NCBI GenBank assembly: GCA_002500745.1 | Contig: DLST01000011.1 | Span: forward strand, 1 to 64,000 | Origin: Sphingobacterium sp. UBA7855 | GTDB lineage: Bacteria; Bacteroidota; Bacteroidia; Sphingobacteriales; Sphingobacteriaceae | Direction: 5' to 3' | DNA length: 64,000 nucleotides | Shown: positions 33,595 through 43,407 of the stretch, one piece after another | Layout of the letters: each line of letters starts with the position of its first letter | How positions within the stretch are numbered: the first letter of the stretch is position 1 | Made by a program: the position numbers and the translations under genes | The notes under the pieces: generated by a model | What the model saw: only the letters and a program-made list of their open reading frames with translations | Databases searched by the model: none | What the model was told of the DNA's origin: nothing

Positions 33595-35376
33595 ATGGAA
33601 GAAAAACTTAGATTATTTGATCTTGCACGTCAACAGGTCGACAAATACCCCAATCTTGACATATTTGCACGCAAAGTGGACGGCAAGTGGAATTATATCA
33701 AAACAGCAGATTTTCTTGAACAAGTAGACAGTCTCTCAAAAGGGCTGATTGAACTTGGCGTAAAACCCAACGAAAAAGTCGGTCTCATTGCCGGCAGCAG
33801 TATGGAATGGCATTTGATTGACTTTGCAATCCAGCAAATTGGTGCAGTAGTGGTCGCCATCTATCCAAATATTACGGATACAGACTATCAGTATATCTTT
33901 AATGATGCGGAAATCGGAGTTTGCATCGTTAGTAACAAGAGCTTGTACGATCGCCTGATGAACCTAACCGACTCAATCTATACATTGAAGTATATTTTTT
34001 GTATCGCCGAACAGGAAGGAACCCGTAGCTGGAAAGAACTTAACGATATAGGGTCCAATTGCTCTCTAGAAAAACTAGCAACGCTACGTGACCAGGTTAA
34101 ACCTGAAGATCTCGCTACCCTGATTTATACTTCCGGTACAACAGGCAAACCAAAAGGTGTTATGCTTTCGCATAATAATATATTTTCCAATGTATTGGGT
34201 GCTGCAGAAATTACGCCCTGTAAGGCATACGACCGAGGTCTAACATTTCTCCCCCCTTGCCATGCTTACGAACGTATGGTCTTATATACGTATATGCACC
34301 TTGGTTTTACGATTTATATAGCAGAATCTTTTGATAAGATTGGTGATAATCTAAGAGAGGTAAAACCTCATATCATGACCGTTGTCCCCCGTATTCTAGA
34401 GAAAGTCTACGAGAAAATAATGAAGACAGGCCACGATCTTACCGGCTTCAAGAGAAAGTTATTTGACTGGGCAGTTTACATTGCAGAAGAATATGATCCC
34501 AATCCCAAGAAAAGGAGCTTTGGTTATAATATCAAATTGAAACTGGCCAAACAGCTTGTTCTCAATAAATGGTACGAAGCGCTCGGCGGAGAATTGCTCA
34601 CTGTAGCTTCGGGATCAGCTTCCCTGCATAGTAAACTGACACGCGCTTTCCTTGCTGCTGGTATCCCCTTATATGAAGGCTATGGTATGACCGAGGCCTC
34701 GCCATTAATTTCCGTCAATCACTACATCAAAGGAATACGTATTGGCACTGTTGGGCTTCCCGTCCGTTTTGTTGAAATAAAACTAGCTGAAGACGGCGAA
34801 ATACTTGTTAAAGGGCCTAATGTCATGATGGGATATTATAAGAATAAGACCGAAACGGATAAAACTATCGTTGATGGATGGCTGCACACCGGGGATATTG
34901 GGAAGTGGGAAGACGAGATGTTCTTGAAAATCATCGACCGAAAAAAGGAAATGTTCAAAATTTCAGGTGGAAAATATGTCATTCCTCAGCCGATAGAAAC
35001 GAAACTCGTTGAATCTAAATTTATTGAACAGGCAATGGTGATTGGTGACGGAATGAAATTTGCCTCCGCCTTTATTGTTCCAAACTATGCTCATTTGTTA
35101 GACTGGGCCAGAACAGATGCTCCTGAACTTGCAAGCATGACAAAAGATGATTTCCTGACTGACCCGACTATTGTAAAAAAAGTCAATCAGGAGGTACGCC
35201 GTGCGAACCAGCATTTTGGCAATTGGGAGCAAATTAAGAAACCAATTATTTTAACAGATGAATTTACCATTGAAAATGGGGAGTTAACGCCAACCTTGAA
35301 AATGAAACGTAAGGTGATTCTCGAACACCATCAAGAGGCGTTCAATAACCTCTATCAGATGGAAATGGACGAATAG
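33595..35376 (+). CDS. Long-chain acyl-CoA synthetase (AMP-forming)
   Basis: Activates fatty acids to acyl-AMP and acyl-CoA. The 593-residue protein has the AMP-binding core LIYTSGTTGKPKGVMLSH (A3-type, near 177-194), YEGYGMTEASP (A5), the GWLHTGDIG motif and the C-terminal IDRKKEMFKISGGKYV lysine region. It is close to the FACS/FadD15 type that lacks membrane segments. ATG 33595 is supported by length and by the promoter boxes upstream. It is monocistronic, with a terminator at 35505-35538. It could supply or recycle acyl chains for lipid metabolism. Confidence 0.93.
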   Translation: MEEKLRLFDLARQQVDKYPNLDIFARKVDGKWNYIKTADFLEQVDSLSKGLIELGVKPNEKVGLIAGSSMEWHLIDFAIQQIGAVVVAIYPNITDTDYQYIFNDAEIGVCIVSNKSLYDRLMNLTDSIYTLKYIFCIAEQEGTRSWKELNDIGSNCSLEKLATLRDQVKPEDLATLIYTSGTTGKPKGVMLSHNNIFSNVLGAAEITPCKAYDRGLTFLPPCHAYERMVLYTYMHLGFTIYIAESFDKIGDNLREVKPHIMTVVPRILEKVYEKIMKTGHDLTGFKRKLFDWAVYIAEEYDPNPKKRSFGYNIKLKLAKQLVLNKWYEALGGELLTVASGSASLHSKLTRAFLAAGIPLYEGYGMTEASPLISVNHYIKGIRIGTVGLPVRFVEIKLAEDGEILVKGPNVMMGYYKNKTETDKTIVDGWLHTGDIGKWEDEMFLKIIDRKKEMFKISGGKYVIPQPIETKLVESKFIEQAMVIGDGMKFASAFIVPNYAHLLDWARTDAPELASMTKDDFLTDPTIVKKVNQEVRRANQHFGNWEQIKKPIILTDEFTIENGELTPTLKMKRKVILEHHQEAFNNLYQMEMDE

Positions 35377-35504
35377 GCGGCGAACAACACGTTAACACAG
35401 CATACAGCATTTTTAGGAGTTAAACATAGTATATTAAAGGATACTCGTCCTGATTCTGCTGCGCTATTTTTTTACGGTTACTTTTAAGCAATCGAAGAAA
35501 AAAA

Positions 35505-35538
35505 GAAAAGCCTCATCTTCCAAAGATTGAGGCTTTTT
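35505..35538. terminator. Terminator between acyl-CoA synthetase and the charged secreted protein gene
   Basis: AAAAGCCTCATCTT pairs with AAGATTGAGGCTTTT with a short loop, T-run on the plus side and A-run on the other, so it may serve both converging genes. Confidence 0.8.
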
Positions 35539-35560
35539 ATATGAAAAAGATAAATTATAA

Positions 35561-36046
35561 TTAATCCCAACGATAGTCATTATAAAAGTCTTCGGGATGC
35601 CTACTGATTGGCACCTCTTTAACCACACGAATATTAGCTGCTCCCAGATTGACGTTCAACATAAATGAAGGTACACGTGTTGAAAAATTCCAACGACCAT
35701 TCCGCATATAGACATAACCTCCCCTATAAGGGTCGTAGAATGTTTTGTAATCTCTAAAGTATACATGATGTCTACTATCGTAACGATGTGCACTTGCCCA
35801 GGCAGGCACTCCATAACGGTATCCTTTTCGATAAGACTTAGCAAATTCTCTATGATATTTACGATCTTCTTTTTCGCGTTTTTCTAAATATTTTCGATAT
35901 TCCTTATCCCTTTTCTCTTCATATTTTCTGCGCTCTTTGTCCTGTTTCCATTCACGTTCATGTCCACGATGTTGAGCTGAAGATTGCTGGGGAGCCATGA
36001 AGACCAAACCGCCGATTGCCAACGCAAAGTATATTATCTTTCTCAT
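35561..36046 (-). CDS. Secreted charged-repeat protein, function unknown
   Basis: A 161-residue protein with a signal peptide (1-24, ending SSAQH). Residues about 30-70 are a highly charged, imperfect repeat of EKR/DKEYRKYLEKREKE type that should form a long alpha-helix or coiled coil, followed by Tyr/Gly/Arg-rich HRYDSRHHVYFRDY and a short hydrophobic end with RVPSFMLNVNLG. It resembles the small secreted proteins of unknown function common in Sphingobacteriaceae. I do not recognise a named domain. It is alone on the minus strand. Confidence 0.7.
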   Translation of the reverse strand: MRKIIYFALAIGGLVFMAPQQSSAQHRGHEREWKQDKERRKYEEKRDKEYRKYLEKREKEDRKYHREFAKSYRKGYRYGVPAWASAHRYDSRHHVYFRDYKTFYDPYRGGYVYMRNGRWNFSTRVPSFMLNVNLGAANIRVVKEVPISRHPEDFYNDYRWD

Positions 36047-36215
36047 AACAGTATAATTTAAATTTAAAAATTAACCATGTTCGGCCTGTGTTTCAATCTT
36101 GTTTTTCACAAGCGCTTCTATGGGTATGACTTCAATGTTTGAACAAAGGTTTAATCGATCATACCGAATTTTAATTTGTCGCGTAATATATAGAATCCAT
36201 TACTTCAATTTAATG

Positions 36216-36223
36216 TATCTTTG
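36216..36223 (+). promoter_or_regulatory. Promoter -7 box of mnmE, suggesting a leaderless transcript
   Basis: TATCTTTG matches TAnnTTTG and ends only four bases before the ATG at 36228. Transcription starting 5-7 bases downstream would begin at or near the start codon. No TTG lies 19-21 bases upstream. Confidence 0.5.
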
Positions 36224-36227
36224 CAGC

Positions 36228-37607
36228 ATGTCAAATACGGGATATAACACTGAAGATACAATTGTTGCATTAGCGACATCTTCCGGAACAAACGGAGCAA
36301 TTGCAGTCATACGCGTTTCAGGTCAGCATGCCATAAAAATTACGAACGAAATATTTAAAGGAAAGAATCTGCTTCAACAAGCCTCTCATACGATTCATTT
36401 TGGAACCATACGCGATGGTGAAGAAATTATCGATGAAGTACTTGTGTCCTTATTTGTCGCCCCGAACTCTTATACCAAAGAAAATTCGGTAGAAATATCA
36501 ACACATAACTCCAAATACATTATCGAAAGAGTTGTTAGCTTACTGATCAAAAAAGGAGCACGTGCAGCTCGTCCGGGAGAATTTACTTTACGTGCCTTCC
36601 TCAATGGCGGAATGGATCTATCCCAAGCGGAAGCAGTCGCTGATTTGATTGCATCCAATTCGGCAGCATCCCACCAAGTAGCCATGCAACAGATGCGGGG
36701 AGGGTTTTCCAATCAGCTTAAATCCCTTCGCGAAGATCTCATACACTTTGCATCACTTATCGAATTGGAGCTTGATTTTTCAGAAGAAGATGTTGAATTT
36801 GCGAACAGAGATCAGCTTAAAAATTTAATCCATAAAATACAGGTCATTGTTCAAAAATTAATACAATCTTTTGAACAGGGAAACGTTTTAAAAAACGGTG
36901 TACCAGTCGTCATTGCCGGAAAACCTAATGTTGGAAAATCAACGCTACTGAACGCCTTTTTAAATGAAGAACGAGCTATTGTTTCCGACATCGCAGGAAC
37001 CACCCGCGACACCATTGAGGATGAAATTAATATTCATGGTGTAACATTCCGATTTATTGACACGGCAGGCATACGGGAAACTGCAGATATAATCGAAGCT
37101 AAAGGAGTTGAACGTACACGCGAAAAGATGAAACAGGCGCGCTTGATTATTTACCTTTTCGATCCAACACAGGACAAAGTTGAAGAAGTACAAGCTCAGT
37201 TACCTGAGATTGAGAATCTCCAAATTCCTTTTGTCACCATTATAAATAAATCTGATCTACTTTCTAAAGAACAGAAAGCGGCTTATCAAGTGCTTAATCC
37301 GCTTTATATTTCAGCAAAAGAGCAGACAGGTGTAGAGGAATTAAAGGATGAACTCATCAATCGGGTACAATTAGGAAATCTCAATACAGATGACGTGATG
37401 GTGACAAACATACGCCATGTGGAAGCACTACAAAAAACAACATATTCACTAGAAAGGGTGATATACGGTATAGACAATCCGGTCACATCCGATTTTCTCG
37501 CAATGGATATTCGCCAAGCCTTATATCATCTTGGTGAAATTACAGGCAGTGTCTCTACTGACGATTTATTAGATAATATCTTTTCTAAGTTCTGTATCGG
37601 AAAGTAA
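36228..37607 (+). CDS. mnmE: tRNA modification GTPase MnmE
   Basis: With MnmG it adds the carboxymethylaminomethyl group to U34 of certain tRNAs. The 459-residue protein has the N-terminal formyl-THF-binding domain (AVIRVSG), a helical region, and an inserted G domain with GKPNVGKST, DTAGIRETADIIEAKG and NKSD, and the C-terminal CIGK catalytic tail. This tail and the size are definitive. The ATG at 36228 is chosen because the longer frame to 36099 has 43 non-conserved residues before MSNTGYNTED. It is a single gene; a long hairpin follows at 37621. Confidence 0.97.
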   Translation: MSNTGYNTEDTIVALATSSGTNGAIAVIRVSGQHAIKITNEIFKGKNLLQQASHTIHFGTIRDGEEIIDEVLVSLFVAPNSYTKENSVEISTHNSKYIIERVVSLLIKKGARAARPGEFTLRAFLNGGMDLSQAEAVADLIASNSAASHQVAMQQMRGGFSNQLKSLREDLIHFASLIELELDFSEEDVEFANRDQLKNLIHKIQVIVQKLIQSFEQGNVLKNGVPVVIAGKPNVGKSTLLNAFLNEERAIVSDIAGTTRDTIEDEINIHGVTFRFIDTAGIRETADIIEAKGVERTREKMKQARLIIYLFDPTQDKVEEVQAQLPEIENLQIPFVTIINKSDLLSKEQKAAYQVLNPLYISAKEQTGVEELKDELINRVQLGNLNTDDVMVTNIRHVEALQKTTYSLERVIYGIDNPVTSDFLAMDIRQALYHLGEITGSVSTDDLLDNIFSKFCIGK

Positions 37608-37620
37608 CTCCGAGAAAAAG

Positions 37621-37676
37621 AATACCAATAAAACCACCTTCTTCACCAAAAGTCAGAAGGTGGTTTTATTGGTATT
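37621..37676. terminator. 22-bp perfect hairpin after mnmE
   Basis: A perfect 22-base inverted repeat with a 12-base loop starts 13 bases after the mnmE stop. The inner part (ACCACCTTCT) is GC-rich and is followed by TTTTATTGG. It probably terminates both mnmE and the converging SusD gene that ends at 37772. Confidence 0.8.
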
Positions 37677-37771
37677 GAACACTCCATAACTCCTACATCG
37701 GAATAGCCCCATTCTTAGGAGGGACGAATACTTTTGAGGAGTTTTCTGCCATACTATATAGAGTGAATGAA

Positions 37772-39541
37772 TTAATCCATGGTTGGATTAAATGCTCCGC
37801 CCCAATCTTTATTCTGCTTGATATTTGGATTCTTGTCAATGACAGATTGTGCAATTGGAAAAAAATAATAAGTATCGGGCACCAAATTTACTTTGTTCCC
37901 TGTACTTGGAACCTGCAATACGCTATATTTAAACTGATTTTCTCTCAACGTATATGTTTTGGCCAATGCATTCGCATCATCCAGATTCATCTCCGTTCCA
38001 TTGGAATTTATGGCAATAGCTTCAACCCCATGTTTCGTTGTATTGTTTAGTATATTGAGTTTACGCAACCTTCGCAAATCCCAAAAACGATGCCCCTCAA
38101 AGCAGAACTCAATATTGCGCTCCGCTAAAATGGCTTCTCGCAATTGCTCTTTTGTCGTCGCTGTTATCCCATATTTATTATCTGCACCGGGCTCAATTCC
38201 CGCCCTTTTTCTTATTTGCGTAACCAAGTCTAGTGCTGTTGCAAAGTTTCCTGTCTCATTAGCTGTTTCAGCATAATTTAATATTACTTCGGCATAACGC
38301 ATTAACACAAAGTCCACATCATACTGCGTCTCCACTTCTGTTTGCTTCAATGATAATTTAGAATTTTTTAAGATAAAGAATCCACTATACCGATCTAAAT
38401 TGGAAGAAGGTGTTTTTGCTTTGGGGTTTATACCAAAATCGTCCAACGCTGGAGCAATACCCACCGAAGTGTATTGCCGTTTGCCGGTCTTGCCCGACAC
38501 TTCATAAACCTTTGCATTCCATACGATAGATTTGTCAAAACGTGGATCGCGGTTTTCCCAATAGGATTGTAAAAATTGTTCTTCTGTTTTATGATATTTA
38601 CCTGCTTGATCGGAATATAACTTTCCATCTTTCATTGGAAAAGCTTTAACAAATTCCCAGGATGGAACGGAACCGGCCGGCCCCCTACTTTCGGATCCCG
38701 GACGTACACCATTATCCCAATTGGCCACTTTATTTGGATAGGCATTAATAACAGCAAAAACAACCTCAGGGCCTTTTTCAACCAGCGCAATGTTAGAATA
38801 ATCTGGAGTCAAACTATAGCCATCCGCCTTAAGCTGCTCATAAGCTAATTTATTTGCGGTATTGGCCTCCTGCCAATAGGCATTTCCATAAGGATTGGAA
38901 GGATTAAACTGTGGTGAAGCTTTGTATAGCAATACCTTAGCTTTAAAAGCGGCTGCAAAATCACCATCAATTTTCCCATAATCTGCAGTTCCTTTTGCTA
39001 TTGTATTAGGTAATTGCGAAATAGCCTGATCCAAATCTTTAACGATCAGCTCAAAACATTCTTTTGTCGAATTACGGGGCACATTAAGATCATCATTTTT
39101 TAGATCTTGCGGTACCGTAATATAAGGAACACCGCCGTGTATCCTGACCATATTGAAATACATAAAGGCACGCATAAACAACGCCTGGCCAATCACCGTT
39201 TTTTTAAACTCGTCTTTTAGTGAGGTACTTTCATTGACCTTCTGTATGGCCGTATTGATTTTTCGGATGGTTGTATAATCCCACGATTTGTAAGAAGTAT
39301 TGTTGACGGTAACCGCATCCAATGGAAAAGCGATGCCGATCAGTTGTTCCGAATTTCCATCTGCACCAGCATTCCAGTTACCAAATAATGGATATAAATT
39401 GGCAAGATATCCGTTGACTAGATTTGGATCAGCCCATACCTTAGCTTCATCCAGCGAATTGAGGTCCTCAATATCCAATACATTTTTACAGGAGGACATA
39501 CACAAGGCCAATGCAATTAAAGGATAATATATTTTTTTCAT
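37772..39541 (-). CDS. SusD/RagB-family nutrient-binding lipoprotein
   Basis: A cell-surface lipoprotein (lipobox CMSSC, acylated at C18) that binds glycans or peptides and closes over its TonB-dependent SusC partner. The 589-residue sequence has the SusD start VLDIEDLNSLDEAKVWADPNLVNGY, TPR-like helices, and the end ETANETGN and the RKRAGIEPG-like region followed by ERNIEFCFEGHRFWDLRR, the family's hallmark. It lies 11 bases downstream of the SusC gene. No glycoside hydrolase, peptidase or regulator is next to it, so the substrate is unknown. Confidence 0.95.
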   Translation of the reverse strand: MKKIYYPLIALALCMSSCKNVLDIEDLNSLDEAKVWADPNLVNGYLANLYPLFGNWNAGADGNSEQLIGIAFPLDAVTVNNTSYKSWDYTTIRKINTAIQKVNESTSLKDEFKKTVIGQALFMRAFMYFNMVRIHGGVPYITVPQDLKNDDLNVPRNSTKECFELIVKDLDQAISQLPNTIAKGTADYGKIDGDFAAAFKAKVLLYKASPQFNPSNPYGNAYWQEANTANKLAYEQLKADGYSLTPDYSNIALVEKGPEVVFAVINAYPNKVANWDNGVRPGSESRGPAGSVPSWEFVKAFPMKDGKLYSDQAGKYHKTEEQFLQSYWENRDPRFDKSIVWNAKVYEVSGKTGKRQYTSVGIAPALDDFGINPKAKTPSSNLDRYSGFFILKNSKLSLKQTEVETQYDVDFVLMRYAEVILNYAETANETGNFATALDLVTQIRKRAGIEPGADNKYGITATTKEQLREAILAERNIEFCFEGHRFWDLRRLRKLNILNNTTKHGVEAIAINSNGTEMNLDDANALAKTYTLRENQFKYSVLQVPSTGNKVNLVPDTYYFFPIAQSVIDKNPNIKQNKDWGGAFNPTMD

Positions 39542-39552
39542 CTTCTTTTCAT

Positions 39553-42500
39553 TTAAAATTTAACATCAAGTCCAAACGTAAAGGTTTTCATAACTGGATA
39601 AGAATCATACAGCTTTTGTTCGGGATCATGAAACTCTTTCATTGGCGAAAAAACAAACAAATTGGTTCCATTAAAAAACAGATTAACATCTTTGACACGC
39701 AGTTTCTCTGTCATGCTCTTCGGCAATCGATAAGAAACATTAATGTCACGTAGGCGTAAATAGGCTCCATTTCTTATCCAGAATGATGAAGGAGCCGCAC
39801 CGGATTCGGCCCATCCGGAGTAACCTGTTGGCCGAGGATATTTGGCGTCGGTATTATCCGGTGTCCAGACGTCAGAAGCCCAAATTGGATAATATGGGCG
39901 AAAGGTATCACCGTGCTGACGCATTCCACCGCCTTCTTGATTACTGATCATCCGATCGTAAGCAAGAACCCCCTGAAATAAAGTCGATACATAGAAGCCC
40001 TTCCAGCTGGCATTGAATCCAAATCCATAATTGATGCGCGGAGAATTATTGTCCGACAGCAGCTGCAAATCGTTATCGTCAATTTTTCCATCCGGACCAC
40101 CTGAATAGTTGGCTCCCTGAATATCTTTATATAAGATCATCCCAGGAAAAGGATCCCTTCCGTAGGTCTTAAATCCTTTTGCTTTCAACGCATCAGCTTC
40201 GGCCTGCGTCCTTACCAGACCCAGTGCTTCAAAACCAATAATTCGATTTTCAGGTCGTCCAATTCTGGACCGAAAATACTGAGGCTGCCCATTGGTATAT
40301 GCAGGTTCTTCATCAAAGATGTCCCAACGGTCTTTGGCATACCCCAGGTTGGCATTGAGACCATAAGCCACCTCACCAACCTTATCATTCCAGTTAAAAG
40401 AAATCTCGCCGCCTTTATAACTTCTCGCCGCATAATTTTCGGGAGCAAGCAAACGTCCATAATTATCTGGAACTTTCAGTGATCTTCTGCCAAGAATATT
40501 GGTTTCTTTACGTGAAAACAGATCAAGACTACCGGTCAGTTTATTATTAACAAATCCAAAATCTAGGCCCAAGTTGACACTCTTAGAAGTCGTCCAAGTG
40601 AGGTTCTGCGTTGGTGTTGCGCCATACGCTATACCATTATAATAGCGATCACCAAACATATAGCCGCCCGAAGTGGTATACTTCTCTAAATAACCAAATT
40701 GCCCGATCCGATCGGCATTGACATCCAAATCATTACCCGTTGTACCATAAGAGGCTCTAAACTTCAAATCCGATATCGTATTTTTTATATCCGTAAAGAA
40801 GTTTTCGTCCGATACACGCCAGGCTGCTGATACTGAAGGAAAAAATCCCCAGCGCTTATCTGTCGGGAATAATGGTGAACCATCGTAACGAAAAGAAAAC
40901 TCCGCAATATATTTATCCGCATAATTGTAGTTGGCACGCCCTATAATACCACGTCTCGAATCGATCGTTTCATTGGCCGTTGTCGACCTAAAATTGCGAT
41001 CTGTAGGATAAATAAACATTTGATCCAGGGCTGTAATTGGATTTTCTGCCCGTGAAGTGACATAAGTCCCTCCTTTTTTGGACTGTTCATACACCAATGT
41101 TCCGTCTACGGAATGTTTACCAAACTTGCGGTTATAGTTTAAAAACCAGTTTACCTGATATTCCCACAATCGTTGTGGGTTGTAATCCATGAAAGGCTGG
41201 CTCTGACTAAACGTAAAAATATTAATATTAGCTTCTGATGGTGGAGCTGGTATAAAGCGGTTGTCATTCGGGTTTAAGGCCGTAAAGGTATAGTTCTTTT
41301 GAAAACTCATATAACGCTTGCGCATATAGTCTTGAGCAATGTAACTGCCTACAACTTTTGTCGAAAGGCCCTGTACCAATTTATCCAGCTTCAAGTTTAA
41401 GGTCATAATAGGATTGACCTGCCGCACTTTACGGTCTATATAGCGATCTCCGATGACCTGATCGATCACATTCCACGCCTGCCAGCTTCCCATAGGCGTC
41501 TGTACAGGATAAGCCGTTGGTGTATTGCTCGGCGTTCCGTCTGCATTTAGATAAAATGGATACATCTTTGGCCAGTTGAATGTAACACGGTAAAAATCAG
41601 ACACATCAAAATCATCATCATTAGAAGATGTACTGAATGGCCAAAAAAAGCGATTCGAATTCGTCTGGTTGGCTGAAATATTAAAATCCATGCTAAAATC
41701 TTCGGTAATCTGCGCGGAAATATTGCTGCGCAGGTTAAATTTCTCATGATCCAAAGATTTATAAGATCCATTTTCTTTACGGTAGCTCAGCAAACTATAA
41801 TAAGTAATTTTGTCGCCACCTCCATTGACCGATATTGATTGTCGATGTGTAAACGGATTGCGCCAGATAACGTCATTGGCATTGTAATTTTTGTCCTTGA
41901 AATAATCAAACTCTTTTTGTCCATTTGGGATGGAAAGAGCACGAAATTCGGCTACCCGATTTTGATAAGTGAGTTCATCTTGCGCAGTCGTTAAATTAGC
42001 AAGGAGCTCCTGTGTTGGCATATTGAAAGTATAATTACTTTGTACATTAAAAACAGGGGCTTGCGCTGTTCCTTTCTTTGTCGTTACCACCACTACACCG
42101 TTACCGGCCCGGGTGCCATACACTGCGGCAGTTGCAGCATCTTTTAAGAAGGTCATTTGGTCAACCTCGTTCGCTTCAAGCACATCGAAGGCAGCTTTAT
42201 CGCGAACGACGCCATCAATTACATAGAGTGGCTCGGCAAAACTCCCCCGGATACGTAAGCTCGACGATGCTCCGGCCATCCCCGAAGTATTGGTGACATT
42301 GACACCCGCGGCTCTACCGGCAAGTGAATTGGAAAGATTTGAACTGGGGATGTTTTTTAACTGCTCTGCATTGACGGTAGCGACAGAACCGGTAATGTTC
42401 CCTTTTCGTTGCTTACCATAGCCAATGATCACGACCTCTTCAAGCGCTTGATCTCTTGATACCATAACTACGTTCAGGTTACTTTCGGAAACCGCTACCT

Positions 42501-42798
42501 CCTGTTTTGTAAACCCTTGATAGTTCACGACCAAAAAATCACCACGCTTAGCGCGAATAGAAAAAACACCTTGTTGATCGGAGGACGCTTGAACGGATGT
42601 TCCTTTGACAGTGATCGTAGCACCGGCTAACGCCTGACCTTTCTCATCTTTGATGATCCCTGTGACCTGATCTTGATCGACAATAGCATTGATCGGATCC
42701 AGATTGAGCGCGTAAGAATCGGGCTTACTAAACAGCAGGCAGAGCCCCAAAAGGCTAATGGGTCTCGCCTTTCCATGAAGAAAAAAATTTCTCATCAT
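39553..42798 (-). CDS. SusC/RagA-family TonB-dependent transporter
   Basis: An outer-membrane importer of 1081 residues. It has a signal peptide (ending SYALN), an N-terminal carboxypeptidase-D-like extension (VTGIIKDEKGQALAGATITVKGT, about 44-66), the SusC TonB box (ALEEVVIIGYGKQRKGNITGS), a plug with LRIRGSFAEPLYVIDG and a C-terminal barrel ending in the aromatic FGLDVKF. It is transcribed with the SusD gene. The upstream 600 bases lack a sigma/anti-sigma pair or other regulator. The promoter could not be placed. Confidence 0.96.
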   Translation of the reverse strand: MMRNFFLHGKARPISLLGLCLLFSKPDSYALNLDPINAIVDQDQVTGIIKDEKGQALAGATITVKGTSVQASSDQQGVFSIRAKRGDFLVVNYQGFTKQEVAVSESNLNVVMVSRDQALEEVVIIGYGKQRKGNITGSVATVNAEQLKNIPSSNLSNSLAGRAAGVNVTNTSGMAGASSSLRIRGSFAEPLYVIDGVVRDKAAFDVLEANEVDQMTFLKDAATAAVYGTRAGNGVVVVTTKKGTAQAPVFNVQSNYTFNMPTQELLANLTTAQDELTYQNRVAEFRALSIPNGQKEFDYFKDKNYNANDVIWRNPFTHRQSISVNGGGDKITYYSLLSYRKENGSYKSLDHEKFNLRSNISAQITEDFSMDFNISANQTNSNRFFWPFSTSSNDDDFDVSDFYRVTFNWPKMYPFYLNADGTPSNTPTAYPVQTPMGSWQAWNVIDQVIGDRYIDRKVRQVNPIMTLNLKLDKLVQGLSTKVVGSYIAQDYMRKRYMSFQKNYTFTALNPNDNRFIPAPPSEANINIFTFSQSQPFMDYNPQRLWEYQVNWFLNYNRKFGKHSVDGTLVYEQSKKGGTYVTSRAENPITALDQMFIYPTDRNFRSTTANETIDSRRGIIGRANYNYADKYIAEFSFRYDGSPLFPTDKRWGFFPSVSAAWRVSDENFFTDIKNTISDLKFRASYGTTGNDLDVNADRIGQFGYLEKYTTSGGYMFGDRYYNGIAYGATPTQNLTWTTSKSVNLGLDFGFVNNKLTGSLDLFSRKETNILGRRSLKVPDNYGRLLAPENYAARSYKGGEISFNWNDKVGEVAYGLNANLGYAKDRWDIFDEEPAYTNGQPQYFRSRIGRPENRIIGFEALGLVRTQAEADALKAKGFKTYGRDPFPGMILYKDIQGANYSGGPDGKIDDNDLQLLSDNNSPRINYGFGFNASWKGFYVSTLFQGVLAYDRMISNQEGGGMRQHGDTFRPYYPIWASDVWTPDNTDAKYPRPTGYSGWAESGAAPSSFWIRNGAYLRLRDINVSYRLPKSMTEKLRVKDVNLFFNGTNLFVFSPMKEFHDPEQKLYDSYPVMKTFTFGLDVKF

Positions 42799-43407
42799 AA
42801 TTACAAATTGGTTTAAAATAATAAAGAACCGTGGGGTTCAACCTTGGTTTATTCAATTAGCTAGCTTTTCTTTTTATAAAAAACAGTAAAAGTATATTAG
42901 ATTATGTATTAAATTTAGATAACGAAATCCTATTAAAGAAATAAAAAGTATTATTTAAATCAACGTGCACATAAACGTTACATGTAGGATAGGTAATGGA
43001 ACGTCTTAAAAAATTGAATTCCGCAGATAACCTAAAAGCATTTCTTGGGATATATTCATCTATTCCTTTGAAAAAATGACCTCCTTCCGCAACAATACCA
43101 TAGGAGATCAATCCATGGGCACTATCAATTCGCTATATTGATTTTTTTTAAAAAATGACACCTTTCACTTGATTCCGAAGATCTTACCAAGTTGATTTGT
43201 GCGAATGCGAGTACCAGAAATAAAAAAAGTAAAATCAGTATAAAATAAAAAACAATACATTTCTTGAAGTCGATCATTTATTCTTTATCTATTTTATGGT
43301 AAGCAAGGATAATATTACTTTAGCAAGTAAATAGCGCGGCATTGCAAATACCCGTGGTTATCGACGGACTTATTTCGATACTGACATAATATTTATTTAA
43401 CTTGCGT
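42799..43407. other. Divergent intergenic region before the SusC gene
   Basis: About 600 bases of AT-rich DNA. It contains the short hairpin GAACC-GTGG-GGTTC (about 42827-42840). A minus-strand 69-codon frame (43111-42902) shows no recognisable domain and is not counted as a gene. No sigma or anti-sigma gene is present. Confidence 0.4.

Noticed and set aside
42902..43111. 69-codon minus-strand frame upstream of the SusC gene
   Set aside because: No recognisable domain and no spaced promoter; could be a relic but has no support.
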